In this document: one piece after another, positions 9,140 through 17,820 of the stretch
Layout: the number at the start of each line of letters is the position of its first letter
How positions within the stretch are numbered: the first letter of the stretch is position 1
Assembly (NCBI RefSeq): GCF_900142955.1
Contig: NZ_FRCP01000005.1
Span: 124,001 to 188,000, forward strand
Reading direction: 5' to 3'
Length of the DNA: 64,000 nucleotides
Origin: Anaerosporobacter mobilis DSM 15930
GTDB taxonomy: Bacteria; Bacillota; Clostridia; Lachnospirales; Lachnospiraceae
The notes under the pieces: model-generated
The model's input: only the letters and a program-made list of their open reading frames with translations
What the model was told of the DNA's origin: nothing
Databases searched by the model: none
Translations under genes and position numbers: made by a program

Positions 9140-9505
9140 TTATTCGTTTTCCATCATTACAAGATGTGCAATTGCAATATCACCACTGTCTTCTGTATTA
9201 TATCCAAGCGTAATGGCAATTGTATGAATATAATCTGCATCAGCATGTAAAACTTCTGCGATTTCAGCTACTGACTTTCCTGTGCTTAATAGTTCTCTTA
9301 CGTCTTTCACATCTTTAATCGTCTTCAATAACGTTTCATTACTTTTATTGACTTCCTCAATACTCTCACTTAACGGCTCATCATCACCTAGAGCATACTC
9401 CTCTAAGGATTTCACTTCTTTTCTAGGACCTTCCTCATAGAAGTCTTGCATATATTCCCAATCAAGGGTATCGTCAAGATTATTTATCTTATTATCGTTA
9501 TCCAT
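9140..9505 (-). CDS. Hypothetical acidic protein with a possible C-terminal HTH
   Basis: 121 residues, not recognised. The N-terminal 60 residues are highly acidic and low in complexity (LDWEYMQDFYEEGPRKE). The C-terminus, with VRELLSTGKSVAEIAEVLHA then DADYIHTIAITLGY, looks like a helix-turn-helix of the kind found in sigma-like or resolvase-like regulators; this is inference from spacing and composition. GGAGGAAGG precedes the ATG. The gene stands alone, convergent with the C26 hydrolase. The reading frame is credible because of the ribosome site and normal codon use. Confidence 0.7.
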   Translation of the reverse strand: MDNDNKINNLDDTLDWEYMQDFYEEGPRKEVKSLEEYALGDDEPLSESIEEVNKSNETLLKTIKDVKDVRELLSTGKSVAEIAEVLHADADYIHTIAITLGYNTEDSGDIAIAHLVMMENE

Positions 9506-9697
9506 AGTTTACCTTCCTCCATACTACTGCACGTTATTATTAACAGAAATTCCATATGTATACGTATTTCTGGTTGGACATTTTATCGATTAATTAAAAT
9601 GTTATACAGTATTAAGATATAGTATTCTTATTAAAAAAGCAAGAAAGAAATTCTTACGAAACACAAAAAGAGGAGGTATTACTATCAGTTTGACTTG

Positions 9698-9743
9698 AAA
9701 ATGAAAAAGAGAAAATCCACATGTGATTTCCTCCCTTTCTTTT
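9698..9743 (-). terminator. Long hairpin downstream of the small ferredoxin-like gene
   Basis: On the - strand the AAAAGAAAGGGAGGAAATC side pairs with GATTTTCTCTTTTTCATTTT around the loop ACATGTG, giving roughly 18 pairs including several G-U. It lies just past the stop at 9753. There is no separate U tract beyond the arm, so terminator activity is likely but unproven. Confidence 0.55.
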
Positions 9744-9752
9744 AGGACTTAA

Positions 9753-10004
9753 CTAAGCTGTTAATTTTGTTTTAATTACATCTTCAAAGAACGTGTTAAC
9801 TGTTTTCTTGGTTACACTGTATACGTTCTCTTCTTCGTCAATCTTTACAGACACTCCATTCTGACAATTCCCGAGACAGAATACAGCTTTCAGTTCGACT
9901 TGGTCTCCAAGATCATTATCTTCCACCAACTCTTGTAACTTATCAATTACATCATACGAACCTTTTAAATGACATGCACTCCCAATACAAACACTAATTA
10001 ACAT
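9753..10004 (-). CDS. Small thioredoxin-like [2Fe-2S] ferredoxin protein
   Basis: 83 residues of the thioredoxin-fold [2Fe-2S] ferredoxin type (NuoE C-terminal-like). Four cysteine ligands are plausible: VCIGSACHLKGS near the N-terminus and FCLGNCQNG in the middle. An upstream in-frame TTG (10022) overlaps GAGGAGG, so the start is the ATG at 10004. It lies downstream of hydA on the same strand but is separated by the palindromic element at 10066-10330. It may serve the hydrogenase as an accessory electron carrier; that link is inference from position and fold. Confidence 0.85.
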   Translation of the reverse strand: MLISVCIGSACHLKGSYDVIDKLQELVEDNDLGDQVELKAVFCLGNCQNGVSVKIDEEENVYSVTKKTVNTFFEDVIKTKLTA

Positions 10005-10054
10005 AAGCAACAGCCTCCTCAATCACGATTACCTCTCAATTTGGTAACGTCGAT

Positions 10055-10341
10055 TTAATAACTGGTTATAGTGTCAAAAGCTCTCAAAAAACTTGCCTTC
10101 GTCAATTTGCACATACAAAACCAGACTAATGTTATACCGAACGTAGTTCGATGAGCAACTGTATGAAGTCGTTGGTACTTAGGCTCTGTATTTTAGAGCC
10201 TTACGTACCACTACGAACTTCAGCGGGGCGAGAGCGTGTTGCGAATGAACTACGTTTGGCATAACATATTCGCACATAAATTTGTGCAAATTGACGAGTT
10301 AAAAACTTAAATTGGCTTTTGACACTCTAATTAATAACTTG
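10055..10341. repeat. Palindromic MITE-like element with flanking direct repeats
   Basis: Terminal inverted repeats TTATAGTGTCAAAAGC (10066-10081) and GCTTTTGACACTCTAA (10315-10330) match at 15 of 16 positions. Directly outside them are TTAATAACTGG (10055-10065) and TTAATAACTTG (10331-10341), matching at 10 of 11, as a target duplication would. The interior is itself a long nested palindrome: CGTCAATTTGCACA (10100-10113) with TGTGCAAATTGACG (10283-10296), an AACGTAGTTC block with GAACTACGTT, and a central AGGCTCT/AGAGCCT hairpin. No reading frame is present. It could be a MITE, or a large structured RNA between hydA and the ferredoxin-like gene. Confidence 0.7.
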
Positions 10342-10349
10342 CAACCAAC

Positions 10350-12053
10350 TTATACGTTATCACTACGATATTCCACATGTAACAATTCATGCGTACGATG
10401 TTTTAACATACCATCGTATAAAGCCATCATAAGTGGATTTTCTTCGCTTCTCTTGATTTGTGAGACTTTATCAGCCTTGTAAATTCCCTTTGCACGATCT
10501 AGTTTTTCAGGTTGATGTGAGAATGGTTGGCCTGCACCGCTAATACAGCCACCTGGACATGCCATTACCTCAACAAAATCGAAATATTCTTCTCCACTTT
10601 CAATCTTCTTAATTAGTTTTTCTGCATTACCAAGTCCGCTTACAATACCAATCTTTAGCGTTAATTCACCCATTGGTAATTCACAGACTTTAACTCCTTC
10701 TAAACCACGAACTCCAAGGAATTCGATTTCCTTTAGAACTTGTTGGCTCTTATCTTCCACTACTCGCCTTATTACTGCTTCTGTAACACCACCTGTAACG
10801 CCGAAGATAACACCTGCTCCTGAATATAAGGAGAATGGCATATCAGTAGCTTCTGATTCTAACTCGTTGAATTGGATACCGATTTCTTTAATCATCTTAA
10901 CAAGTTCAGTTGTAGTAATTACATAATCTACATCTGGTATATCATTACGAGTAAATTCCTCTCTTGCAGCCTCTGCTTTCTTAGCTGTACATGGCATTAC
11001 CGCAACAGAAATTGTTGTTTTATTGTCCATTATATCACGGGACTTAAAATGTTCTTTAATTACAGTACCAAACATCTCCATTGGTGACTTACAAGATGAA
11101 ACATACTTTGTAAGTTCAGGATGCTTCGTCTGTGCATAACTAACCCAAGCAGGACAACACGACGTAAATAGCGGATATGTAGTATCACCTGATTCTAATT
11201 TCTTAACAAATTCTTTTGATTCTTCCATAACGGTTAAGTCAGCACTTACAGATGTATCGTAAATCTCATCGAAGCCGAGTCTACGAAGTGCAGCAACAAT
11301 CTTACCCATTACGTTCTCACCAGCTGATAGACCGAATTCTTCGCCAAGTGCAACTCGAACTGCTGGAGCTACTTGTACTACAACTCGCTTTGAATCATCA
11401 TATAATGCTTTCCATACATCCTTAAGGTTACTCTTTACAATAATAGCTCCCGTTGGACAGACAGCGGCACATTGACCACAATTCACACAATTTGTATCTG
11501 CCAAATCTCTTCCGAATGCTGGCGTTACTACCATCTTAGCACCACGGTGAGCAAAATCAATTGCTCCAACATTCTGAATCTCATTACACATTCTCACACA
11601 GTCACCACATAAGATACACTTACTTGGCTCTCTTACGATTGCTTTTGAAGAAGTATCAAGTGGTGCTTCTTCCGACGTGTTCTTGAAGCGAATATCTTTC
11701 AGTCCAAATCGGTGTGCTAACTCTTGCAGTCTACATTTACCATTTTTCTCACAAACAGTACAATCTCTACAATGAGCAGCCAATAATAACTCTAGAATCA
11801 TCTTTCTATGTTGATGTAATTTTGGTGTGTTTGTTTTAACAATCATCTTATCTCTTGGAGGTGTTGAACAAGAGGCAAGGATCCCACCCCATTCATCCTC
11901 CACCACGCACATTCTACATGCCCCATAAATGGATAAATCTGAATAGTAACAGAAGGTAGGTAAGTCAATTCCAGCCTTTCGAACTAATGTTAAGATATTC
12001 TTCTCATCGTCAAATTCCACTCTGTTGCCATCTATAATCATATACTTTGACAT
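10350..12053 (-). CDS. hydA: NAD-linked [FeFe] hydrogenase catalytic subunit HydA
   Basis: 567 residues, a group A [FeFe] hydrogenase that makes or oxidises H2. Cofactor sites in order: an N-terminal [2Fe-2S] domain (C35, C46, C49, C62), a His-Cys3 [4Fe-4S] site (H94, C98, C101, C107), two ferredoxin-type [4Fe-4S] clusters (C146-C156 and C189-C199), then the H-cluster motifs TSCCPAW (297-303), MPCTAKK (353-359) and MACPGGCISGAG (497-508). The C-terminal small subunit tail is fused. AAAGGAG precedes the ATG. With hydB and hydC it should form the soluble trimer that couples NADH and reduced ferredoxin to H2 in fermenting clostridia; bifurcation is inferred from subunit make-up. Confidence 0.97.
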   Translation of the reverse strand: MSKYMIIDGNRVEFDDEKNILTLVRKAGIDLPTFCYYSDLSIYGACRMCVVEDEWGGILASCSTPPRDKMIVKTNTPKLHQHRKMILELLLAAHCRDCTVCEKNGKCRLQELAHRFGLKDIRFKNTSEEAPLDTSSKAIVREPSKCILCGDCVRMCNEIQNVGAIDFAHRGAKMVVTPAFGRDLADTNCVNCGQCAAVCPTGAIIVKSNLKDVWKALYDDSKRVVVQVAPAVRVALGEEFGLSAGENVMGKIVAALRRLGFDEIYDTSVSADLTVMEESKEFVKKLESGDTTYPLFTSCCPAWVSYAQTKHPELTKYVSSCKSPMEMFGTVIKEHFKSRDIMDNKTTISVAVMPCTAKKAEAAREEFTRNDIPDVDYVITTTELVKMIKEIGIQFNELESEATDMPFSLYSGAGVIFGVTGGVTEAVIRRVVEDKSQQVLKEIEFLGVRGLEGVKVCELPMGELTLKIGIVSGLGNAEKLIKKIESGEEYFDFVEVMACPGGCISGAGQPFSHQPEKLDRAKGIYKADKVSQIKRSEENPLMMALYDGMLKHRTHELLHVEYRSDNV

Positions 12054-12074
12054 TGTATTCTCTCCTTTCGCTCC

Positions 12075-13964
12075 CTACACTTCTATGACCGCATGGAAAT
12101 TACAGCAATCCTTGCAAGCACCACATTTGATACATTTGCTTTGGTCAATCTTGTATGGGCTCTTTATTTCGCCAGATATTGCACCAACTGGGCATATTCT
12201 AGAACATTTACTACAACCCTTACAAAGCTCTGGATCAATTTGAAGAGAAACTAATGCTTTACATTGTCCTGCAGGACATTTCTTATCCACTACATGGGCA
12301 ATATACTCGTCTCTAAAGTATTTTAAAGTACTGACAACTGGGAATGCTGCTGTCTTTCCAAGTCCACAAAGTGCAGTCGCAGAGATTGTCTGTGCCAATT
12401 CTTCTAACAAATCAATATGTTCTAGCGTACCTCTACCTTCAACAATATCAGTTAGTAACTCTAACATACGTTTTGTACCTTCTCTACAAGGTACGCATTT
12501 ACCACAAGATTCATTCTGCGTGAAATTCATGAAGAATTTTGCTACTTCAACCATACAGCTCTTGTCGTTCATTACAACAAGACCACCACTACCAATCATG
12601 GCTCCAACTTTCTTTAGAGAGTCAAAATCTAGTTTTAAATCAAGGTGATTTTCCGTTGCGCTTATACATAGACAACCACCAGACGGACCACCGATTTGTA
12701 CAGCTTTGAAGTCACCACCTTTAACACCACCACCAATGTCGAAGATTACTTCACGTAATGTAGTACCCATTGGAACTTCAATTAGGCCTGTATTTTGAAC
12801 GTTGCCTGTCAATGCAAATGCTTTCGTACCATGATTCTTCTCAGGCCCCATTGTTTGATACCATTTTGCACCTTTGTTAATGATTGGTGGCACATTACAG
12901 AAGGTTTCAACGTTGTTTAATACCGTCGGTTTTTCAAACAAACCTTTCTCTACAGTACGAGGAGGCTTAACTCTTGGCATACCACGGTTGCCCTCAATAG
13001 AGGCCGTTAATGCACTACCTTCACCACATACGAAGGCACCGGCACCTTGGCTAATTTTAAGATCAAAACCAAACCCTGAATTTAATATATTCTCACCAAG
13101 GAGACCATATGCCTCAGCTTGTTCAATTGCTGTTTGCAAACGGGAAACTGCTAAAGGATATTCTGCACGTACATAGATATAACCATGTGTCGCTTTCGTT
13201 GCGATACCTGCAATAATCATACCTTCAATTACACGATGAGGATCGCCCTCCATCATACTACGATCCATAAATGCACCTGGATCTCCTTCATCTCCGTTAC
13301 ATACAACGTATTTTGTTTCTTCTTCCTGGCGTAATACTTGTGCCCACTTTCTACCCGTTGGGAAACCACCGCCCCCACGGCCACGTAAACAAGACTCTGT
13401 GATTTCATTAACAATATCCTCAGAAGTCATATCATACAATGCTTTCGCTACCGCAGAGTATCCACCTTCTGCTATGTATTCTGCTATAGATTCTGCATTA
13501 ATTTGTCCACAATGCTCTAGTGCAACTCGCGTTTGTTGACGATAGAACGGAATCTCCTCTTGTTCCTTATATATATTACCATCTTGGTCTCTATAGACAA
13601 GGCGTTCAACAACTTCATCACCTAGAATGCTCTTCTCTATGATATCTTCGCAATCTTCTACAGTTACCTTAATGTAAAGCCACCCCATTGGCTCAATACG
13701 AAGAAGGGGTCCCATCTCACAAAAACCATGACATCCACTCTTCTTAAGGCCAATAGAAGGATCATGTGGTTCCTCTTCTAACGTTACGGAACAATTTAAT
13801 CCATTTGCTTCAATTAATTCTTGTAGTCTTGCATATATATCAAGAGAACCACCAGCTACACAACCGGTTCCAGCACAGATTAGAATCTGTTTGTATTGCG
13901 TAGAAAGAGCTTGTTTGAGCACCTTACGTTTTGCTTCTAATTCTTCTCTCGTATTAATTCTCAT
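12075..13964 (-). CDS. hydB: NuoF-like NADH-binding hydrogenase subunit HydB
   Basis: 629 residues. The N-terminus is a thioredoxin-like [2Fe-2S] domain (C30, C35, C78, C82). The middle is a NuoF-type FMN/NADH domain with GRGGGGFPTGRKW and the acidic stretch CNGDEGDPGAF, and a [4Fe-4S] site at ESCGKCVPCREG. The C-terminus adds two ferredoxin-type clusters (CKGCSKCSRICPVGA and CIKCGACKDCC). This domain order is that of HydB in electron-bifurcating hydrogenases, where FMN splits electrons between NAD and ferredoxin. It starts inside the end of hydC (11-base overlap), and hydA follows after 21 bases. Confidence 0.97.
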   Translation of the reverse strand: MRINTREELEAKRKVLKQALSTQYKQILICAGTGCVAGGSLDIYARLQELIEANGLNCSVTLEEEPHDPSIGLKKSGCHGFCEMGPLLRIEPMGWLYIKVTVEDCEDIIEKSILGDEVVERLVYRDQDGNIYKEQEEIPFYRQQTRVALEHCGQINAESIAEYIAEGGYSAVAKALYDMTSEDIVNEITESCLRGRGGGGFPTGRKWAQVLRQEEETKYVVCNGDEGDPGAFMDRSMMEGDPHRVIEGMIIAGIATKATHGYIYVRAEYPLAVSRLQTAIEQAEAYGLLGENILNSGFGFDLKISQGAGAFVCGEGSALTASIEGNRGMPRVKPPRTVEKGLFEKPTVLNNVETFCNVPPIINKGAKWYQTMGPEKNHGTKAFALTGNVQNTGLIEVPMGTTLREVIFDIGGGVKGGDFKAVQIGGPSGGCLCISATENHLDLKLDFDSLKKVGAMIGSGGLVVMNDKSCMVEVAKFFMNFTQNESCGKCVPCREGTKRMLELLTDIVEGRGTLEHIDLLEELAQTISATALCGLGKTAAFPVVSTLKYFRDEYIAHVVDKKCPAGQCKALVSLQIDPELCKGCSKCSRICPVGAISGEIKSPYKIDQSKCIKCGACKDCCNFHAVIEV

Positions 13965-14442
13965 CTGCAGCTTCCTCCTTTAACATAGCAATTAATTCTG
14001 CTGCCTTCTTTGGTGTCATTGCTGCATGTACTGCTTCATTAACGGTAATAACCGGAGCTAATCCACAAGCTCCAAGACAAGATACTGTCTCCACTGTGAA
14101 TAGCATATCTTCTGTTGTTGGGTTTTTCTCTGTTACTCCCAGTTGTTTTCGAAACTCCTCTAGAATTGGAATCGAGCCACGTACATGGCATGCTGTTCCA
14201 TCACAACATTTTATAACATACTTACCTTTTGGCTCTAAAGAGAAATTCTCATAGAATGTAGCCACTCCATAAACCTTAGCCTCACTTAAGCTTAATCCCT
14301 TTGCTATGTAACATAAAGCATCTTCAGGTAAGTAACGATATTCTTTTTGTACTTCCTGTAATATTGCAATCACTGCCGCTTGGTTATAATCATGTGACAA
14401 CATGATTGCATCAATCCTTCTCATTTCGTCTTGCGTTAACAT
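13954..14442 (-). CDS. hydC: NuoE-like hydrogenase subunit HydC
   Basis: 162 residues, homologous to the 24-kDa NuoE subunit: a helical N-terminal part and a thioredoxin-like [2Fe-2S] domain with CCDGTACHVRGS and SCLGACGLAP. It should relay electrons within the HydABC trimer. An upstream in-frame ATG at 14460 contains the AAAGGGG ribosome site, so the start is set at 14442 (MLTQDEMRR). First gene of hydC-hydB-hydA; a plausible promoter lies about 45 bases upstream. Confidence 0.95.
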   Translation of the reverse strand: MLTQDEMRRIDAIMLSHDYNQAAVIAILQEVQKEYRYLPEDALCYIAKGLSLSEAKVYGVATFYENFSLEPKGKYVIKCCDGTACHVRGSIPILEEFRKQLGVTEKNPTTEDMLFTVETVSCLGACGLAPVITVNEAVHAAMTPKKAAELIAMLKEEAADEN

Positions 14443-14486
14443 GGTAAGCCCCTTTCTCATGTCTTTGATATTTTTTTATCAATTAT

Positions 14487-14515
14487 ATGTTATCACTATA
14501 CATTTCATTAAGCAA
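14487..14515 (-). promoter_or_regulatory. Likely promoter of hydCBA
   Basis: TTGCTT, 17 bases, TAACAT on the - strand, about 45 bases ahead of hydC. The -10 is imperfect. The rest of 14516-14705 is AT-rich with no gene that I can see. Confidence 0.5.
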
Positions 14516-14709
14516 GACATTTTATTTGTTTTAATGCACAATTTTTGTCGCTTTATTTTATATTTATATTACATATTACTTTATTAATATCTATTAATTG
14601 TATGCTCTTTTGTATACTTTTCATTCAATTCCTTCATTTCCTTATTAAATAGCCCTTCTAGAATACTATTTTATCACAATTGAAATTTCACGTTATCGCA
14701 CTACAAAAA

Positions 14710-14749
14710 AAAAGCCATTACAATACTATCATTGTTTGTAATGGCTTTT
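14710..14749 (-). terminator. Terminator of the scpA-scpB operon
   Basis: AAAAGCCATTACAA (14710-14723) and TTGTAATGGCTTTT (14736-14749) pair perfectly. The - strand continues into a run of nine T. It lies directly behind the scpB stop. Confidence 0.92.
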
Positions 14750-14751
14750 AA

Positions 14752-15321
14752 CTATACTTCTAATTTTAATTGTACTTCTTCTTCTGCTTCTTGTTTAAAA
14801 TCCTCAACCACTTCAGGATTAATTACAGGTAAGTCCTCAAGGGAAGCAATTCCAAAACTCCTTAAGAACTCCTCAGTCGTACCAACTAATATTGGTCTAC
14901 CTGGTGCATCAAGTCTGCCAACTTCACAAACCAAGTTATACTCAATAAGTTTATTAATTGCATGGTCTGTCTTAACTCCACGAATCTGCTCTATCTCTAA
15001 CTTGGTTATAGGTTGCTTATATGCAATAATAGATAATGTTTCTAGTAGAACATCAGTAAGTACATGTTTCCTTGGTATATGGGTTAATTTAATAATCGAC
15101 TCATACATAGAAGCTTTGGTACACATCTGATAGGACCTTCCAAGCTCAATAATCTGAATTCCACGATCATTCGTATCATACTTGTCCATCATGTTTCGAA
15201 TCACTTTTTTAGTTGTCACCTCGTCATGTCCAACCGCAGCCGCAATCCGTTCTAACTCTACTGCTTCTCCCATGGTAAACAATATTGCTTCTATTATAGC
15301 TTCTATCTTGCTAATCTCCAT
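14752..15321 (-). CDS. scpB: Segregation and condensation protein B
   Basis: 189 residues, a winged-helix dimer that joins ScpA and SMC to form bacterial condensin. The family start EAIIEAILFTMGEAVELERIA is recognisable, as are LETLSIIAYKQPITKLEIE and IRGVKTDHAINKLIEYNLV in the second winged helix. It is 42 bases behind scpA and followed by a strong terminator. The SMC partner is encoded in the same window at 33.7-37.3 kb. Confidence 0.96.
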   Translation of the reverse strand: MEISKIEAIIEAILFTMGEAVELERIAAAVGHDEVTTKKVIRNMMDKYDTNDRGIQIIELGRSYQMCTKASMYESIIKLTHIPRKHVLTDVLLETLSIIAYKQPITKLEIEQIRGVKTDHAINKLIEYNLVCEVGRLDAPGRPILVGTTEEFLRSFGIASLEDLPVINPEVVEDFKQEAEEEVQLKLEV

Positions 15322-15363
15322 CTTAACAAAAGTGCTCCTCTCTACAAAAAAAACTCTTATCCT

Positions 15364-16116
15364 TTATTCTGCTTGTCCCTTATATTGTATCTGAATATCT
15401 TCAAAGACTTCTTCTTGATATATCTCAATCTTTCCGACTTTCATAAGCTCGAGAATACCAAGGAAAGTAACAATAACTTCCATCTTAGATTGTGCAAATT
15501 CTAGCATCTTCCGGAAACTAAAGTTCTTATGTCTCCTAGCATAATCCTCAATATCTATCATCTTATCACTTAATGTAATCTCTTCTTTTTCTATCTTACC
15601 AAAAGTACTTCTTATTGGGTCAATCTTATCTTCCTGACGCTTAAGAACAGATTCAAAAATCTCATGTAGTTTTGCTAAAGTCAGATCACCAAGGATATCC
15701 TCTATATTAATTTCTTCTCTATAAGAAGAGATTTCTTTCGGAATGGATGCCCCTTTAAAAATCACTTTTTCTGCATCAACTTGCTTATCCTTTAATTCTG
15801 TTGAGATGTATCTATACATCTTATATTCAAGTAATCGTTCTACCAATTCTTGACGTGGATCTATTTCTTCATCCTCTTCATTCTTTTCTTTCGGTAGAAG
15901 CATCTTGGCCTTAATATTAACAAGTGTAGCTGCCATCACTAGGAACTCACTCATAACATCAAGATCCTTCTTTTCCATCGCTTGTATATATTCCATATAC
16001 TGTTTCGTTATCTCGACTATCGGTATATCATAAATGTTTACTTTATTCTTATCAATTAAATGAAGAAGTAAATCAAGCGGGCCCTCGAATGCTTCCAACT
16101 TAACAGGTATCCCCAT
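15364..16116 (-). CDS. scpA: Segregation and condensation protein A
   Basis: 250 residues, the kleisin subunit that bridges the two SMC heads. The N-terminal signature KLEAFEGPLDLLLHLIDKNK and the helical segment IYDIPIVEITKQYMEYI are typical; the C-terminal winged helix (VIVTFLGILELMKVGKIEIYQ) closes the protein. It lies 38 bases downstream of the site-2-protease-like gene and upstream of scpB, so all three are probably one transcript. The ribosome site is weak; short repeats of AAGAAAGAT precede the start. Confidence 0.96.
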   Translation of the reverse strand: MGIPVKLEAFEGPLDLLLHLIDKNKVNIYDIPIVEITKQYMEYIQAMEKKDLDVMSEFLVMAATLVNIKAKMLLPKEKNEEDEEIDPRQELVERLLEYKMYRYISTELKDKQVDAEKVIFKGASIPKEISSYREEINIEDILGDLTLAKLHEIFESVLKRQEDKIDPIRSTFGKIEKEEITLSDKMIDIEDYARRHKNFSFRKMLEFAQSKMEVIVTFLGILELMKVGKIEIYQEEVFEDIQIQYKGQAE

Positions 16117-16154
16117 GCTTACACCATCTTTCTTATCTTTCTTATCTTTCTTTA

Positions 16155-16796
16155 TTATATTACTAATAAAGTATTCAATATCAAACCACTAATTGTAGAT
16201 ATGATTCCTAATAATACAGTAAATAGTAATATCAGCTTGATATAATGATCATTTTTTATTATAGAAAAATACTTACTTGGTGAATAACCAGCAATGAGTA
16301 ATCCCATATCAAAGGTGGAAATCGGGATTAAATTAATCAAGAGCATATTCATACTAATATATGCCATAAAATAAAAGAAATAAAATGATAGTAGAATTGT
16401 AATATTGCTATGCACTTTTGTAATATCAGTAACATCAGTAGCTATGAATTGTGTTCTTATTATCAATATATTTAATACAGCTATCAACAAAAGCATTAAA
16501 AAACCAGTAAACCCAGCTATCTTATTCGTCTTTCTATCTTTCATCCTATACATATAAGGTTTAGAAAAACCAGAATAGGAGGTAACACACAATAATAAAC
16601 CTATTGGATCTATATACTTCCATAACTTACATATATCCCTTGCTGTTCGCTTTCTTCTAAGTTCATAATTGGGCTGTTCTTTCCACTCTGCCAGACTTCT
16701 TACACAATATATAATTGATTTCGGTAACTCGTGTAATATCATGATTACGATTGCAGCAACCAATGCCGCACTCACACTCAGTAATGCCTCTTTCAT
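16155..16796 (-). CDS. Degenerate site-2 protease (M50) homologue, probably inactive
   Basis: 213 residues, multi-pass membrane protein. The first helix carries HELPK (22-26) where active M50 enzymes have HExxH, so the second zinc histidine is lysine. The family segments DPIGLLL (63-69) and GFSKPY (76-81, usually GWAKPV) and the second active-site motif NLIPISTFDMG (155-165, usually NLLPIPPLDGG) are still recognisable, with Asp163 kept. Loss of one zinc ligand predicts no proteolysis. Intact S2P genes sit next to scpA in related Firmicutes, so this is a conserved position with a decayed active site. ATG at 16796 follows GGAGG; the upstream GTG at 16808 overlaps that site. Confidence 0.8.
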   Translation of the reverse strand: MKEALLSVSAALVAAIVIMILHELPKSIIYCVRSLAEWKEQPNYELRRKRTARDICKLWKYIDPIGLLLCVTSYSGFSKPYMYRMKDRKTNKIAGFTGFLMLLLIAVLNILIIRTQFIATDVTDITKVHSNITILLSFYFFYFMAYISMNMLLINLIPISTFDMGLLIAGYSPSKYFSIIKNDHYIKLILLFTVLLGIISTISGLILNTLLVI

Positions 16797-16833
16797 CGCT
16801 ACCTCCACGTTGTTTTTTAGTCAGATATATCCC

Positions 16834-16862
16834 ATTATAGTAAGATATCCGAAATTAAGCAA
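16834..16862 (-). promoter_or_regulatory. Promoter of the S2P-like-scpA-scpB operon
   Basis: TTGCTT, 17 bases, TATAAT on the - strand, about 38 bases ahead of the first start codon. Confidence 0.75.
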
Positions 16863-16900
16863 GCACAATTCTCCATTAATTCCAACCTATTGTCCACTAA

Positions 16901-17767
16901 TTATTCTTTATTCAAAGTGAATACCATGATCTCTGGGCGGTTAAATATTCGGATTTTTATTGTATGAACACCTAATCCCCTAGAGAGCAACATAGTAGAG
17001 GAATTCAGTTCAAATCTACCGCTATCAAAATGAGGAAACAGAATATATTGCGGTGATATTACTCCCCCAAGGAGTGGCAAACGCATAATACCTCCATGCA
17101 CATGACCAGATAATACCAAATCTGCTCCCCAATCAGCATAATAATTAAAGTACATTGGATTATGTGCCAATAGTATTGTATATGTTTTTGGATCACATCT
17201 TCCAATGCACTTTTTAATATATTCATTCGTCATTTCTGGACGATTAATCTTATGATAATAATCAGATGCGATTTCTAAACCTGTTACATTAATGGTAGCA
17301 TCTTTTCTCTTTATTTTAATAGTCTTATTATGCACAAAATGTATTCCATATGCTGCTAAGATATCATGGTATTCTTTGTATATGGTATCTTTCGTTTCTT
17401 CCCCTTCGGCTAGCTTCTGTTCGTGATTACCATTCACATAATAGATGCCGAATTCTTTACTAAGGGTTTCAAGAAGATTTAATGTATCATAATAGTCTGC
17501 CTTATTATGACCAATTAGCATATCTCCTGCGACCATGATATAATCAGGATGTTCATTTCTTATTCTTCTAAGTAGATGCTCATTGTTTTTACCAAACGAA
17601 TTATTATGTAAATCCGTTAATAATACTATCTTTACATTATCAAACTCTGCAGGTAATTTATCTGAATGTATCTTATACTTAGAAACTGTCAAATGATGAT
17701 TCTCCTTATGCATTAGGAATACAAATAGGATAATGATAATACCTATAACAAAAATTGTTTCCATCAT
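16901..17767 (-). CDS. Membrane-anchored metallophosphoesterase (YkuE-like)
   Basis: 288 residues. One N-terminal hydrophobic helix (about 3-19) anchors a calcineurin-like phosphoesterase domain. Metal-binding motifs in order: LLTDLHNNSFG, MVAGDMLIG, YVNGNHEQ, LLAHNP and LVLSGHVHGG. Homologues act on phospholipids or envelope substrates; the real substrate is unknown. AGGAGG lies six bases before the first of two adjacent ATG codons. It follows the DD-carboxypeptidase gene by 53 bases and is probably co-transcribed with it. Confidence 0.9.
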   Translation of the reverse strand: MMETIFVIGIIIILFVFLMHKENHHLTVSKYKIHSDKLPAEFDNVKIVLLTDLHNNSFGKNNEHLLRRIRNEHPDYIMVAGDMLIGHNKADYYDTLNLLETLSKEFGIYYVNGNHEQKLAEGEETKDTIYKEYHDILAAYGIHFVHNKTIKIKRKDATINVTGLEIASDYYHKINRPEMTNEYIKKCIGRCDPKTYTILLAHNPMYFNYYADWGADLVLSGHVHGGIMRLPLLGGVISPQYILFPHFDSGRFELNSSTMLLSRGLGVHTIKIRIFNRPEIMVFTLNKE

Positions 17768-17820
17768 TCCCGACCTCCTATATTTTAATAAATGGACTCC
17801 TAATGCTTCATTATAGCATG

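Noticed and set aside
14520..14560. TTGTTTTAATGCACAA as a possible Rex site upstream of hydCBA.
   Set aside because: Only the outer TTGT/ACAA match; the spacing and inner bases do not fit TTGTTAA-N4-TTAACAA.
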